Assembly: GCA_937897585.1 (NCBI GenBank)
Contig: CALCNY010000321.1
Location: 1 to 17,769 of the forward strand
DNA length: 17,769 bases
Source: an uncultured Chitinophagaceae bacterium
GTDB lineage: Bacteria; Bacteroidota; Bacteroidia; Chitinophagales; Chitinophagaceae
Direction of reading: 5' to 3'
The notes beneath the pieces are model-generated. The model was not told the origin of the DNA, made no database searches, and was given only the letters and a program-made list of their open reading frames with translations. Shown here piece by piece: positions 1-10,200 of this stretch (the first letter of the stretch is position 1; every line of letters starts with the position of its first letter). The position numbers and the translations under genes were made by a program.

Positions 1-339
1 CGAATTTGCACATTTGAAAATTATTTGACATTTGTCGAATTAATTATTGAAAGTTGATTTTTAGCTGTTTTTTATTTAAAGTTTTTAGATACTGTCAATA
101 AGGTCAATTTTGGTATCGATTGCGTAGAAATATCGTAATATCTTAATGTCTACTATAGCAAATGTTTTGTAACATTACACGTCAATAATTTGATGATTAC
201 TACAATTTTTATTTTTTTCAATTTGTAGTTTCATTTTTGAAAGATGTTGATGCTGTAAATCACAAAAGGATTGTTTTTTTAGAAAATAAATTTTTATTCC
301 AATTGTTTTTTGAACAGCAGTATAACAAATTTACTCGCT
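1..339. other. Non-coding A+T-rich leader upstream of the first surface-protein gene
   Basis: No credible coding region was seen on either strand. The stretch is very rich in A and T with several T runs. An in-frame stop at 280-282 closes the reading frame upstream of the first gene. By eye I found no exact match to the Bacteroidota -7 promoter consensus TAnnTTTG, although one-mismatch forms occur. The only element worth marking is the CGATTGCGTAGAA motif at 117-129, which recurs upstream of the third gene. The length would allow a promoter and a long 5' untranslated leader. No tRNA, riboswitch or clear terminator hairpin was recognised. Confidence 0.6.
117..129 (+). promoter_or_regulatory. 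Candidate shared upstream element, copy 1 (CGATTGCGTAGAA)
   Basis: This 13-base sequence matches 13062-13074 upstream of the third gene at 12 of 13 positions. Aligning 30 bases around each copy gives about 21 identical positions, starting with a shared TGG. It lies 223 bases before the ATG at 340. It could be a promoter-proximal or operator site, a remnant of leader duplication, or chance in A+T-rich DNA. The function is inferred only from recurrence. Confidence 0.25.
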
Positions 340-3300
340 ATGCTAAGGTGCAATAATTTTTGGAGGTACAATAAAGTGGTTCTTGCTTTATTTATTGTAC
401 TTTTCTTTGGGTTTACAAAAACAAAAGCACAATTATTTCAACAGAATTTCAATGGAGGCCCATTAACCCCAGCCACAGTAGTTTGGTCAGGCGCTACCGG
501 TTATGCCACTAATCCATCAACATATGTCAAAAGCGCAAATCCCGATTCAAGTCAATTTACTTCTATCGGTGCAAACCAAGGAACTAGTCTTTCAATTGTA
601 CCTGATGCATTCGGTGGGGGAAGATATCAGATTTTAAGAACAGGAGGTCAATCTTATGCCTACAGAAAAGCTGATTTCCCGGGATCACCAACATCTCTTC
701 TTTTGAAATTTGATTTTGAAGTGCTGGATAATACAGGTTCTAACACTTCAGCATTCAACGTATATTTTGGAAGCAACTTTTCTGCCTATACAAACAACAA
801 CACCCTTTCAACTGCTCAATATCATTCTAAAGTTCGTTTAGGGATTAACAGTTCGGGTACTAAGCAGTGGACTGCAGAAGGAAAAACATCAATCAACGGT
901 GTAAGTGCTTGGGTCACTGGTTCGCATACCGTATTAATGGCAGTTAATAATAGTGGCGCAACACTTAGTTATTACGCTCCCGATGGCTCTTGTGAATCTG
1001 TTGGAGATGATAAGTATGATGTTTGGGTAGACAATATAAAATATGCAGATGAGTTAGCAGCTGTGAGTCCATCGCTCTCACTTTCGAATTTCATGATTGG
1101 TACCAACAGTAGTCCCGGTAGTACCGTTACTGTAGATAATATTTTAATTGACCCCATTCCAACTACACCTGTATCAAATCCTTTCACCCCATTATCGGGA
1201 GCAACGGGTATTGGTTTTACAGCAAATTGGACACCTGTAACTGGTGTGACGGGTTATAATGTTGATGTTTCTTCAGATCCTGGTTTTAGCTCTGTTTTAT
1301 CTACAACCTATGTTCCGGGAGCTACAAGTTCAACTTGTCCAATATCCGGTTTAGTAAGTGGTGCAACTTATTATTACAGAGTTAGAGCAGCAGCCGTATA
1401 TGCCAATGGCACATATCAAAGTTGTAGCTCTTTGCCTCAAACAGCAACAGCAGGGGAAGCATTATCTTTTTCACAACAACCTTTAAGTTTTTCAATTTGT
1501 CAAGGTACATCAAGTGCATTATCTGTTAGCTCTGCTACGGCTCTTACTTATCAATGGTATTCAAATACGATAAATTCTAATATTGGAGGTACTGCTATTT
1601 CAGGTGCAAACAGCAGTACTTATTCTTCATTACCAACTGGTACAACTGGAACATACTACTATTATTGTGTTATAACAAGAAACGCAAGTATATTGGCATC
1701 AAATGTTGCTGTTATTAATGTTGTTTCTTCTCCTTCATTAACTGGAGTATCTCAAGCTTCACCAGTGTGTGGAGGTGTTGCAGCAGTTATTAATTTATCG
1801 GGAATGGTGCCGTCTTCAGTGAATACGGTTTATTATCATATTGCATTGGGAGGAGTACAATCTGCCACGAATGTAACCGCAAGCGCGGGAGGTGCAGCTA
1901 GTTTTAGTTTCATAACAACCAATAGTAATAATGGTCAGATACTTTATATAGATAGTATTAAGTCTTCATGTACAACAATTTTTTCGTCTTCTAATACTAC
2001 ATTGTCTGTAAATCAATCCCCTAATGACCCAACAGGTGGCGTTACGGTAAATGGTTGTTCAGCTGGTACATTAACATTGTCTGTCAACATTCCTGTTTCG
2101 CCATTTAGTACCAATTGGTATGCTGCAGCTACAGGAGGTTCTCCAATTGCGTCTAACACTAATAGTTATACTACACCATATTTTTTAAATGATACTACCG
2201 TAACGTATTACGCTCAAACATATTCTCCGACTACAGGATGTTTTTCGCCGGTAAGGGTAGCAGTTACAGGAACTTTAATTATTCCAGATTTGGTACTTAC
2301 CAATTCAACTATTTATAGTCCTCCAGGTACAACAATAAATATACCTTACACTTTTGTTACTCCTAGTTTGACTAATTATGAGATTGCATGGACAAGTGCT
2401 AATGCTATTTCTGCTGGTTTTGCTTCTACTACTACAGGTGTTATTCCTGCTTCTTCACCAATTCCATATAACTTAGTTGCGTCTGCAGCAGTTGGTACAT
2501 ACACCGGAACTATCAAAGCAAAAAACGCAACCTGTTTTACAGGATTAATTCCTTTTACCTTGGTTGTAATCCCAGTTGCTAATGGTGATTTGGGGAGTGT
2601 TGCAAGTGGTACATTTGCAACTAATACTACTTGGAGAGCATTTCAAACAAGCACAGGGAGATTTGATGGCGCCAATACTTCACCATCAGCTACAACAAAT
2701 TGTTGGGTTATTGACGGTTATACTGTTACAGCATCTACTGGGGGTAGTTGTAAAGATTTACACGTATTAAATGGGAGGGTGTTGTCTGGAACAAATGTTT
2801 CAAATAGTCAATCTATAGCTGTTAGTGGTGCTGTAATCGAAGTTGCAAATGGTGGCAATATTGGAAACGGTTTGGCTGATAATTTATCAGATGGGATTTC
2901 GTTTAATATCGCTGCAGCGACAGCCCCGACATTTACAGGTAGCATAACCGGCACAACACTAACTGTAACTGCTGTTGGTGCAGGAACCAATTTACAGGTA
3001 GGTCAAATTATCACATCTGGTACTTCCATTCTACAGGGTACTGTAATTACTGCTCTTGGAACAGGCTCTGGTGGATTAGGAACTTATACAATCAATAATT
3101 CACATAATGTCACATCATTAACATTTAATGCTCCAGTTAATACTACAATCAAAGGCAACGGCGGCACAATAGATATTTCTAAATTGATTATTAACAGAGC
3201 GGGAGGCACCGTGATTATAGATCACGATATGACTATCAACCATCACGGTACTTCTTTTTCAAATGCAACCATTACAGGTTCAATTACAGGAAATGTATTA

Positions 3301-6300
3301 ACAGTAACTGCTAACACAGGTACTATTCTTGTAGGTCAAACCATAACAGGAACTGGAGTAGCAGCAAATACTATCATAACTGGATTTGGAACAGGAACAA
3401 CATCATCAGCTACTGGAACTTATTTTGTCAATACATCACAAACAGTTGCTAGCACTACAATCACAGCATCATCAGCTTCCAATCAAGGATATTCACCTGC
3501 ATTGTATCCCAATCAGTCTAATACAGCATTAACAATAAATCCTGGAAGAACTGTTACACTTTCAAAGTGGGCAAATGTTTGTTTATCTACCAACCCAGTG
3601 AATAATCAGGCGTATGTATTTACTTTGAATGTAAACGGAAATTTAAATTTCACTGCTGGAATTCCTAGTGGAAATACAGGTACACAAATTGGTTATCCAT
3701 CAACAAATGGGTATTTAGTGATGAATGCTTCAACTGTTACTGGTATTACTAACCCTTTCACAATTAATATTGGGTCAAGCGGTACTTTAAATGCAGTTGA
3801 ACTTTATACCGCTGGTATGTTTGCCAATGCTTCCGCAACTAATTTAATCAACATTGCAACTGGTGGTGTTTTAAATGTAGATTCACTCGCTGATTTCAGA
3901 AAAGCTACACAAACAGTAACAGGTGGTGGTACATTTAATTTAAGAGGAAAAGCATTGATGAGAATTGGCTCACCTCAAGGTTTGACAACTTATCCTACAG
4001 CAAGTGGACATATCCAATGCACAACAAGAAATTTCAGCAAAACAGCCATTTATAGCTATGAAACCAAAAACGTAGCACAGGCTGTTGGTAATGCATTAGA
4101 TACTATTGGCGCTTTGATTGTTGCGGATACTTCTAATTTATTGAGTTTGTCTAAAGATTTAGTAGCAACAGATTCTTTAAGGTTTAATGCCGGAAAATTG
4201 AATTTAGGCACATTTAATATCACCACCAATGCGGTTAAAAATTATAAGGATTCTAATTATGTAGTTACAGGTAGCACGGGCGCATTGAAAATAAATAGTG
4301 TTGCATTCTCTGATATCACTTATCCTGTAGGGTTCAGTAATACGTCCTACAATCCTGTAACCTTGAGTAATTCTGGTACAGTGGATAACTATGCAGTTCG
4401 TGTTTTAAATGCTGCTCTTCCTGGAATGACTACTACACCAAGATTAGATTCTACATTAACTAAGTCATGGAGCATTGTTGAAGATGTAGTTGGTGGAAGC
4501 AATGTAACGGTTACCCCTCAATGGTATAATACAGACAGGGGATCTAAATTCGATACTACATCCTGTGCTGTACTTCATTCAAATGGAACAGTGGTTGATT
4601 ATTCTGGTACAATTGGTCCTAACTTAGGTTCATGGCCTGGATTCTATTCAAAGTCTGGATTTGGATTTACAAGTTTCTTAGCTGCAGATAGATTTAGCGT
4701 TGGTTCCACAAACAAAAAATACAGAAGTAAACAATCTGGCTTCTGGACTGAATTTGATTCATGGGAAATTTCAAATCCATCTGGTGGCTATTCTGCATCT
4801 GAGGCAGATTTTCCAAATACTACTTCAGCAGAAGTACTCATTCAGCCAACACATTCTATTTCAGTTTTAAGTGGCACAACAACCAATTGTGGTAATTTGA
4901 CTTTAAGTGGAACGTTGAATTTATCTACACAATCAGGTGATTTATTTAATATAGGAGGTAACTGGTCGAAAACCAGTACAGGTTTGTTGAATGCCAATGA
5001 TAGACCAGTTGTTTTTACCGGAAGTAATGATGCTACTATATCAGCAGTAAATGGACAGAAGTTTGAAAGGCTTTATCTTCAAAAAACTCTCTCGACAAAC
5101 AAATTAACGCTTATTGATAGTATCAGTATTTCAAAAGAATTGAAAATTACATCAGGTACTTTTGATTTGGCTGCTAAAAACATCACATTAATTTCTGATT
5201 CAAGTAATACTGCTTCTTTTGCTGCTTTCCCTTCAACAGGAGCCGCTATTAATTATTCATCAACTGGCAGATTTATTGTACAACGTTACATTCATTCTGG
5301 TTCAAGCGGAACAAGACATCCTAAAAGCTGGCAACTATTATGTGCTCCAATCGATCCAGCTGAAAATGTTACAATAAAACAATCATGGATGGAAAATGCA
5401 GGTGCTAACCTTAATCCAAACCCTGGATTCGGAACTCAGATTGTTGGCCCGGGCGGTCCTACCAATGGATTTGATGTAGCTACAACAGCAGCCTCTATAA
5501 AAACATATGATCCTACAACCAATCTTTGGCAGCTTCTTCCAAACACATCTCAGAATGTAAATAACGATAAAGGCTACATGATTTTTGTAAGGGGCAGTAG
5601 AGCAGTTATAACTGCAGGCACAGGTGTTTTAGCAGACTCGACAACGTTGAGAGCGAAGGGTAAACTAATGACAGGAAATATAGCAGGGCCTGTTGTTCCT
5701 GCAAATAGTTTTCAGTCTATTGCTAATCCATATGCTTCATCTGTTAAATTTGATTCACTTACAAAAACAAATTTGCAAGGTTTTATTTGGGTTTATGATC
5801 CTACATTAGGTACATTGGGAGGTTTCATTGTTATTGATCAAGCTGGTGCCTCGACTCCTCCTTCAAGCCTTTATTCTAATCCTACATTAAGCAGAATAAT
5901 ACAATCCGGGCAAGCATTTTTTGTTCATTCTACAGCTTCAGCAGGCAGCATTACTTTTAAAGAATCTGATAAAATTACAGAAAGTCACTTGGTGTTGAGA
6001 GAGGCTCAAACTAATTCCCCTTCATTGAGGTCGTCATTGTTTTATCAGGCTGCAGACGGATCTTACAATTTAAGTGATGGTAATTTAGTGATGATAGATG
6101 AAGCGAATACAAATGATCAATCAGATGATGCGATTAAATTTTTCAATTCTGGCGATAATTTTGCTGTGTTGAGAAACGGTAATTCTTTTGCCATTGAAAA
6201 AAGAAAACCATTTGTTCAAACAGACACTGTTTTCTATAATATGCTTGTTTCAAGGGCTGGTAACTACAGCATTAAAATCAAGATTTCTGATTGGGTAGTT

Positions 6301-7020
6301 TCATCAACAAATGTATTTTTAATAGACAAGTATACCCATACAACAACACCAATAAGTTTATCTGAAGAAATGTCTTATGTATTCCAAATTAATGCAGACT
6401 TGGCTTCAAAAGCTTCTGATCGTTTTATGGTTGTTTTTAATAACACACCATTGGCTCCTTTGCCAGTGAAATTCTTATCAGTAACTGCTGCTTATAAAAA
6501 CAAATCAGATGTAGAAATTAAATGGACTGTCAGCAATGAACAAAATGTTTCTAAATATATCATTTACAAAAGCACAGACGGATTACATTTTACTAAAGTC
6601 GGAGAAAATATAAATGTGTTGAATAACGGCCATACGAACAGTTATCTTTTTATTGATGCAAACAATATCAATCCATTAACTTATTACAAAGTGAGCTCGA
6701 TTGATTTTGATGGTACTGTGAAATACAGCGACATCGTGAACGTCAAGAATTCATCAGTGAAAAATGAATTAATTATATATCCTAATCCTGTGATAAATGG
6801 TATGATAAACTTATCAATAAGTTTTCTTAAGAGTCAGGAGTATAATTACTCAATATTAAATGCAGCAGGACAGACTGTTGATAAAGGAGTAATAAACTTG
6901 ACGAATAATAATTTTGGTAAAAAAGTAAGTTTACGATCTTTCGTATCTCCTGGTGTTTACACTTTTAAAATAGTTGGTGAAGATGGAGAAATACATACTA
7001 CTCAGGTTACTATTAAATAA
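340..7020 (+). CDS. Giant T9SS type A sorting-domain surface protein (paralogue 1)
   Basis: This encodes a 2226-residue secreted mosaic protein, probably an adhesin or surface-layer component; no catalytic domain was recognised. Order: signal peptide (1-31, ending KTKAQ); jelly-roll-like region (~32-275); fibronectin III-like domain (~276-374); Ig-like domain with a QWY core (~374-462); Ig_7-type domain (~564-646); a GDLGSVASG module from 749; two inserted cassettes; a core with SWSIVEDVVGGSN (near 1376); an SWQLLCAP block (1663); a fibronectin-like domain (2040-2135); a type A sorting domain (2144-2226) beginning LIIYPNP. I chose the ATG at 340 because it gives a compact signal peptide. A TTG at 310 would add ten residues, and there is no clear ribosome binding site for either. 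From residue 749 it is paralogous to the next gene. Export by Sec then T9SS is known for this class; the ligand is unknown. Confidence 0.9.
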   Translation: MLRCNNFWRYNKVVLALFIVLFFGFTKTKAQLFQQNFNGGPLTPATVVWSGATGYATNPSTYVKSANPDSSQFTSIGANQGTSLSIVPDAFGGGRYQILRTGGQSYAYRKADFPGSPTSLLLKFDFEVLDNTGSNTSAFNVYFGSNFSAYTNNNTLSTAQYHSKVRLGINSSGTKQWTAEGKTSINGVSAWVTGSHTVLMAVNNSGATLSYYAPDGSCESVGDDKYDVWVDNIKYADELAAVSPSLSLSNFMIGTNSSPGSTVTVDNILIDPIPTTPVSNPFTPLSGATGIGFTANWTPVTGVTGYNVDVSSDPGFSSVLSTTYVPGATSSTCPISGLVSGATYYYRVRAAAVYANGTYQSCSSLPQTATAGEALSFSQQPLSFSICQGTSSALSVSSATALTYQWYSNTINSNIGGTAISGANSSTYSSLPTGTTGTYYYYCVITRNASILASNVAVINVVSSPSLTGVSQASPVCGGVAAVINLSGMVPSSVNTVYYHIALGGVQSATNVTASAGGAASFSFITTNSNNGQILYIDSIKSSCTTIFSSSNTTLSVNQSPNDPTGGVTVNGCSAGTLTLSVNIPVSPFSTNWYAAATGGSPIASNTNSYTTPYFLNDTTVTYYAQTYSPTTGCFSPVRVAVTGTLIIPDLVLTNSTIYSPPGTTINIPYTFVTPSLTNYEIAWTSANAISAGFASTTTGVIPASSPIPYNLVASAAVGTYTGTIKAKNATCFTGLIPFTLVVIPVANGDLGSVASGTFATNTTWRAFQTSTGRFDGANTSPSATTNCWVIDGYTVTASTGGSCKDLHVLNGRVLSGTNVSNSQSIAVSGAVIEVANGGNIGNGLADNLSDGISFNIAAATAPTFTGSITGTTLTVTAVGAGTNLQVGQIITSGTSILQGTVITALGTGSGGLGTYTINNSHNVTSLTFNAPVNTTIKGNGGTIDISKLIINRAGGTVIIDHDMTINHHGTSFSNATITGSITGNVLTVTANTGTILVGQTITGTGVAANTIITGFGTGTTSSATGTYFVNTSQTVASTTITASSASNQGYSPALYPNQSNTALTINPGRTVTLSKWANVCLSTNPVNNQAYVFTLNVNGNLNFTAGIPSGNTGTQIGYPSTNGYLVMNASTVTGITNPFTINIGSSGTLNAVELYTAGMFANASATNLINIATGGVLNVDSLADFRKATQTVTGGGTFNLRGKALMRIGSPQGLTTYPTASGHIQCTTRNFSKTAIYSYETKNVAQAVGNALDTIGALIVADTSNLLSLSKDLVATDSLRFNAGKLNLGTFNITTNAVKNYKDSNYVVTGSTGALKINSVAFSDITYPVGFSNTSYNPVTLSNSGTVDNYAVRVLNAALPGMTTTPRLDSTLTKSWSIVEDVVGGSNVTVTPQWYNTDRGSKFDTTSCAVLHSNGTVVDYSGTIGPNLGSWPGFYSKSGFGFTSFLAADRFSVGSTNKKYRSKQSGFWTEFDSWEISNPSGGYSASEADFPNTTSAEVLIQPTHSISVLSGTTTNCGNLTLSGTLNLSTQSGDLFNIGGNWSKTSTGLLNANDRPVVFTGSNDATISAVNGQKFERLYLQKTLSTNKLTLIDSISISKELKITSGTFDLAAKNITLISDSSNTASFAAFPSTGAAINYSSTGRFIVQRYIHSGSSGTRHPKSWQLLCAPIDPAENVTIKQSWMENAGANLNPNPGFGTQIVGPGGPTNGFDVATTAASIKTYDPTTNLWQLLPNTSQNVNNDKGYMIFVRGSRAVITAGTGVLADSTTLRAKGKLMTGNIAGPVVPANSFQSIANPYASSVKFDSLTKTNLQGFIWVYDPTLGTLGGFIVIDQAGASTPPSSLYSNPTLSRIIQSGQAFFVHSTASAGSITFKESDKITESHLVLREAQTNSPSLRSSLFYQAADGSYNLSDGNLVMIDEANTNDQSDDAIKFFNSGDNFAVLRNGNSFAIEKRKPFVQTDTVFYNMLVSRAGNYSIKIKISDWVVSSTNVFLIDKYTHTTTPISLSEEMSYVFQINADLASKASDRFMVVFNNTPLAPLPVKFLSVTAAYKNKSDVEIKWTVSNEQNVSKYIIYKSTDGLHFTKVGENINVLNNGHTNSYLFIDANNINPLTYYKVSSIDFDGTVKYSDIVNVKNSSVKNELIIYPNPVINGMINLSISFLKSQEYNYSILNAAGQTVDKGVINLTNNNFGKKVSLRSFVSPGVYTFKIVGEDGEIHTTQVTIK
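2929..3132 (+). repeat. Inserted 68-residue cassette A in paralogue 1
   Basis: The encoded segment begins TFTGSITGTTLTVTA, has a VGQ core and ends with GTYTINNSHNVTSLTFNA. It is clearly related to cassette B at 3268-3468, with about half the residues identical by eye. The paralogous protein from the next gene runs through the equivalent site (NGISIKCF, then NVIIDHNI) without it. From memory the pattern resembles a repeat family common in phage tail-fibre-like proteins; that resemblance was not tested. Confidence 0.8.
3268..3468 (+). repeat. Inserted 67-residue cassette B in paralogue 1
   Basis: This is the second copy of the cassette, beginning TITGSITGNVLTVTA, with VGQTITGTGVAANT in the middle and GTYFVNTSQTVASTTITA at the end. 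It follows a conserved DHDMTINHHGTS stretch. In the paralogue the same stretch, DHNITFTYHGTS, passes almost directly into the downstream beta-rich region. The two cassettes are therefore separate insertions, 45 residues apart, rather than one tandem block. Confidence 0.8.
6457..6744 (+). other. Fibronectin-like domain next to the sorting domain, unique to paralogue 1
   Basis: Residues 2040-2135 begin PLPVKFLSVTAAY and contain VEIKWTVSNEQNVSKYIIYKS followed by TYYKVSSIDFDG. This is the familiar Bacteroidota pattern LPV-x-F/L-LSF ... W-x-x-x-x-E-x-N ... S-x-DG that commonly precedes type A sorting domains. The second protein lacks it and goes straight from its last shared region (NRFFLMI) to the sorting domain. 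Together with the two cassettes it explains the length difference between the paralogues. Confidence 0.8.
6769..7017 (+). other. T9SS type A C-terminal sorting domain of paralogue 1
   Basis: The last 83 residues start LIIYPNPVINGMINLS. They continue with the alternating strand pattern of the Por_Secre_tail family: a YSILNAAGQ strand, then SPGVYTFKIVGEDG and a short C-terminal strand. In the family this domain directs passage through the outer membrane and is usually cleaved, followed by anchoring or release. Position at the extreme C-terminus fits. Confidence 0.9.
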
Positions 7021-7211
7021 TGATTTCAATTTGGTTGCCTGCTTTTTTTCCTTCCTGTGAAGCAATCTGTATTTGAATTAATTTGTTGTTATTGAATAAT
7101 TGATTTTAGATGTTTTTTATCATTAGTTGAAAAGCAAAAAAGTCTTTATTTATTTTACAACGTATGTTATTCTTGCCTCAATTATGATTTCTTGATTTTA
7201 AATAAATAAAA
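7021..7211. other. Intergenic region between paralogues 1 and 2
   Basis: This 191-bp A+T-rich gap has no coding potential. A weak inverted arrangement around CTTCctgtGAAG (7053-7064) lies shortly after the first stop codon, but it is not followed by a clear T run, so I do not call a terminator. No exact TAnnTTTG promoter motif was seen. The length allows independent transcription of the second gene. The start codon is preceded by an A-rich leader without a Shine-Dalgarno sequence, as is common in this phylum. Confidence 0.5.
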
Positions 7212-10200
7212 ATGAAAAAGAGTATTGCAATCAAAGCAAAATATGCTGTATTAATAATTTCATTTTTATTTTTTGTTACTTCCTTAGCTTTTTCTCAGTC
7301 TCAAGTCATTGGAACATTTCCCTCAATGCAAGGTGGATTTGAAACGGGAACACCAGCAGCATTGGCTTCTGCAACTGTTACTACAGGCACGCAATTGACT
7401 AATTGGAGTTATGCTACAGCGGCCTACAATACGGGTACAGCCATATATTCTACATTAGTTCGCACTGGAGTCAATTGTTTGAATTGGTCAAACAGTAGTA
7501 CAAGCGCTGTATTGGTTTCTCCAACAGCTCCAACAACTGCTATTTCTTCAGCTTCAAGTTATGTTGTTCAGTTTTATTGGTGGAAAAATAATACGAGTTC
7601 GGCAAGAGCAATAAATGCTCAAATTACACCCGATGCTACTGCCAGCTTAGGCACAGCAGTGAGTTCAGGAACTTTAGGAGCCAATAGTGTAGCTTCAACT
7701 GCTTGGACTAAATCTACGATTGTCTTGAGCTCAGGTAGCAGCACTGCGAGTCCGAGATATGGATTTGTACAAATGAAGCCAAATGGAGGTAGCTTTCTTA
7801 ATGTTTTAATAGACGATTATTGTGTGTATCCGGGTACAGCTGCAGATGTAACAGCACCGGCAGCAGCCACAGCCGCTTCAGCAAACAGCACTTCAAGTAC
7901 AACAGTTGATGTTAGCTGGAACGGTTTACTGAAAGCAGGAGATGGCGGTGGATATGTAATCGTAAGAAGTACAAGTGCTACACCTGTTACTTTAAATACA
8001 AATGGAATTTATGGAGTAGGATTAAGTACAGCAACTGGAGGAGGAACAATAGTTGGAATTGTTGATGGTGTGGATGGACTAAACACTTTTTCGGATGCAG
8101 GTTTGACATCAGGCACTACTTATTACTATAGCGTTTTTGCGGCTGATAAAGCCTTTAATTATGCAGCTGCAGCCACTTGTTCGGTTATTGCTTCTACAAG
8201 TCCATTCATCATTACATCTGTTAGTTCATTAACTGGATTTACACAATTTGCAGTTCCTTCGCCATCACAGACATATACTGTAACCGGGTTACGTTTACCC
8301 GGAACCACAGTAGACTTAACCGCTTCGGCTAATTTTCAAATATCTTTAAACAACACAACTTGGTCATCGACTTTAAGTCTACCTGTTTCTAACGGTGGTG
8401 TTACTGGACAGCCCCTAACCATTTATGTTAGATTGAATGCATCGACTCCAGGATCATTCACAGGTACTATAACACACACGAGCAATGGAGCAGCATCAGT
8501 AACTGTTACATTGAATGGTAGTAATGATAATAATACCAGAATAACAACATCTGTTGCTTCGCTCACTGGTTTTATTCAAATGGGGGCAACGCCTTCATCT
8601 TCTCAAAGCTATACTGTATCAGGTTTTGCTATAACAGATGCTTCTGTGTTATTAAGTGCTTCTGTAGGTTATCAGATTTCAACAGATAATACCAGTTGGA
8701 GTGCTACATTGAATTTGCCTGCTGCATATGGAATCATAACAGGGCAACCGAAAACAATTTATGTAAGATTGAACGATCCTGCTGCGGGTACGCATACCGG
8801 TAGTATTAACCATTCTTGTACAGGAGCGAGTTCAGTTATTGTAACACTTAACGGAACTACATATACATCTCCGGCTTTTACAGTGAGTCCATCATCACTT
8901 GGTTTTGGAAATATTACGCTTGGCCAATCATCATCCGTGCAATCTTTTTTGCTTAATGGTATTTTGTTGTCACCCGCTTCAGGTACTGTTACATTAACAG
9001 CTCCAACAGGCTTTACAATTTCTACAAATTCTTCAACTGGATTTGCATCTAGCCTTACAATAAATTATACAGCAGCAACAATAAGTAATCTTACAATTTA
9101 TGTAATGTTCACTCCGGTAAATGATGTTGCTTATTCCGGAAATATTAATATTACCGGAGGCACTGCTCCTGCAGCAACGGTAAGCTGCACGGGTAGTGGT
9201 ACTTTATATTCAATTGGGGATTATGGCTCTGTTGCAACTGGCTTGTGGTCTGCTGTTGCTACATGGAAACAATGGGATGGTACTTCATTTGCAGTGACTC
9301 CAACAGTTGTTCCTACATCAGCTGATAATGTATGGATTAACACCGGTCATACCATTACCATCGATCCAGCAACTAGAGGTATTTATCCTTGTAAAAATTT
9401 GTTTGTATATGGAACACTAATTGCCGATACCTACACAAAAGATGATAAATATGTGGGTGTATATGGTAGTTTGGTGAAATTGTTTACAGGTGGTGTTATT
9501 GGTTCATCAACAAATCCTACCGGAGATTTGGCTAATGGTATTTCTATCAAATGTTTCAATTCCAGCATGACAATTACTGGAACTGGTGCAGGAATTTATT
9601 TATCAAGATTAACTACAGGCTTATTGAATTGTAATGTAATAATTGATCACAATATTACATTCACATATCATGGTACTTCTAATCAAGGAGGTCATACCGT
9701 TGCTTGTTTTCCAGAGGTAGCAACATCTACCGTGACTATAAATGCAGGAAAGACTATCACTTTTGCACCATGGTCTAGTTTGGGAACTACCGAATCAACT
9801 AGCACTTTACATCCTGCAAGAACATTTAGTGTTAATGTATATGGTACGATAAACATGTTGAATACGCCTGCTCCAAACGCTTCGAATGCAACTAATAATT
9901 TAGTCAATTATAGAAACAGTTTTATTTACGGTGGTACATCAGGAACTGGTAATGCATTTAATTTAAATGTTTATAATGGAGGAGTGGTTACAACACCTGA
10001 GATTTATCCTAACGGAACGGATGGGTCAACAACTCAACCAGCTTATTGGTTGTATAACTCAGGATTGCCAATTGGAAATCTATCCAATATAAATGTGGCT
10101 ACAGGAGGAACACTAACGGTGTTTAAACTTGCCGATTTCAGAAACCCAACGCAGAAAGTTACTGGTGGCGGTACATTTAATCTAACATCTACAAGTAAAT

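Noticed and set aside
2576..2770. 64-codon open frame on the plus strand in another frame
   Set aside because: It lies inside the first gene, overlapping the conserved GDLGSVASG module in the main frame.
2929..3468. Evidence of a prophage from tail-fibre-like cassettes
   Set aside because: The cassettes are embedded in frame within a T9SS substrate and no phage structural, replication or integrase gene is present in the window.
7053..7064. Hairpin CTTCctgtGAAG as a terminator of the first gene
   Set aside because: The stem is only four pairs and is not followed by a T run, so it does not meet the pattern of an intrinsic terminator.
8211..9200. CRISPR-like or satellite DNA repeat
   Set aside because: The periodicity is in protein motifs of about 110 codons with diverged DNA, not in short identical repeats with spacers.
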